Shown: piece by piece, positions 13,499 to 13,997 of the stretch
Numbering within the stretch: position 1 is the first letter of the stretch
Layout: each line of letters begins with the position of its first letter
From: an uncultured Mollicutes bacterium
GTDB taxonomy: Bacteria > Bacillota_I > Bacilli_A > Acholeplasmatales > Anaeroplasmataceae
DNA: 13,997 bases
Assembly: GCA_900540705.1 (NCBI GenBank)
Contig: UQGR01000043.1
Coordinates: forward strand, 1 to 13,997
Reading direction: 5' to 3'
Notes under the pieces: generated by a model
The model's database searches: none
What the model saw: the letters and a program-made list of their open reading frames with translations, nothing else
What the model was told of the DNA's origin: nothing
Translations under genes and position numbers: made by a program

Positions 13499-13997
13499 TT
13501 GGATATTTATTCGTTTTTATTAGATAGTCCTGGAATCAAGGAATACCTAAAAAGAGATAGAGTTAAATTGGGAAACTCTTGTGATGATTTTAATATGATG
13601 CTGCTGGCTTGTGATTTTTATCACGGAAAATCCAGCATTTTTGTTGTTTTACCAAGTCTTTACTTAGCCCAGAAATATTATGATCGTTTATTAGGTTTTG
13701 TTGAGGAGGAGGATGTATTATTTTTTCCGGCGGATGAGCTGATTTCTGCAGAAATGGTGGCTGCTACAGGAGACTTTTTATTTGAAAGAATTCAAACAAT
13801 CTATACATTATTATCAGAACAAAAGAAAATTGTGATAATGAATCTTCACGCAGCTATAAAATATGAGCTTCGTAAGGAGGTTTGGACGTCTAGTATATTT
13901 ACAGTAAAAAAGGGAATGATGATAGATATCAATGACCTTTTAATTCGTTTAGTTCGCTTGGGATATGAACCTGTTTACACGATAACTAAGACAGGCG
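13499..13997 (+). CDS. mfd: Transcription-repair coupling factor Mfd, N-terminal part (3'-partial)
   Basis: Mfd is a DNA translocase that removes RNA polymerase stalled at lesions and recruits UvrA. Only the first 166 codons are in the window. They cover the start of the UvrB-like N-terminal module: SIFVVLPSLYLAQKYYDRL, then VLFFPADELISAEMVAA, then FERIQTIYTLLSEQKKIVIMN, then LIRLVRLGYEPVYTITKTG, just before the expected RGGIxDIFP motif, which is cut off. The start codon is TTG at 13499: GGAGG at 13487-13491 sits seven bases upstream, no in-frame ATG lies nearby, and MDIYSFLLDSPGIKEYL gives a normal Mfd N-terminus. The ATPase and RNA polymerase-binding domains lie beyond the window. Confidence 0.92.
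   Translation, partial: MDIYSFLLDSPGIKEYLKRDRVKLGNSCDDFNMMLLACDFYHGKSSIFVVLPSLYLAQKYYDRLLGFVEEEDVLFFPADELISAEMVAATGDFLFERIQTIYTLLSEQKKIVIMNLHAAIKYELRKEVWTSSIFTVKKGMMIDINDLLIRLVRLGYEPVYTITKTG

Overview
The window is AT-rich chromosomal DNA of a low-GC Gram-positive bacterium (Bacillota). The evidence is a SpoVT-type AbrB regulator, strong AAGGAG/GAGG ribosome binding sites, TTGACA/TATAAT promoters, Enzyme I of the sugar PTS, and the start of Mfd. An Erysipelotrichia- or Turicibacter-like lineage would fit, but nothing here fixes the genus. Reading frames use the standard genetic code. No rRNA, tRNA, CRISPR array or insertion sequence was seen.

Region 1 (1-2515) holds housekeeping and regulatory genes. 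They are the 3' part of a divergent, trimmed PTS Enzyme I, a SpoVT-like transition-state regulator, and a HIT-family nucleotide hydrolase closed by a good terminator.

Region 2 (2522-6602) is a self-contained operon with its own promoter and terminator. It encodes the D-glycero-alpha-D-manno-heptose nucleotide-sugar pathway: GHMP heptose-7-phosphate kinase (HddA type), phosphoheptose isomerase (GmhA type), and one fused protein carrying both the 1-phosphate nucleotidyltransferase (HddC type) and the 1,7-bisphosphate phosphatase (GmhB type). A GT4 glycosyltransferase follows. Four pathway activities therefore sit in three genes, from sedoheptulose-7-phosphate to (probably) GDP-heptose, with one enzyme that may transfer the heptose.

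Region 3 (6603-9464) is accessory. A small XRE regulator is preceded by three alternating copies of a GGTGAT/ATCACC half-site. A convergent S66 peptidase of MccF/LD-carboxypeptidase type follows, and then two tandem hypothetical genes, the second a membrane protein, that look distantly related to each other. The peptidase and the hypothetical pair are driven by two back-to-back perfect consensus promoters.

Region 4 (9479-11459) is the strongest candidate for an unusual system: a strikingly AT-rich two-gene cassette of an AAA15/OLD-like ABC ATPase and a small acidic-motif protein resembling Toprim/RloB-type nucleases. The layout recalls RloAB/AbiL/PARIS-type phage defence. An inverted repeat overlaps its promoter.

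Region 5 (11478-13997) returns to core genes: glmS with a leader too short for the glmS ribozyme, and the first 166 codons of mfd. mfd starts at TTG, and a terminator-like hairpin lies just downstream of its likely promoter.
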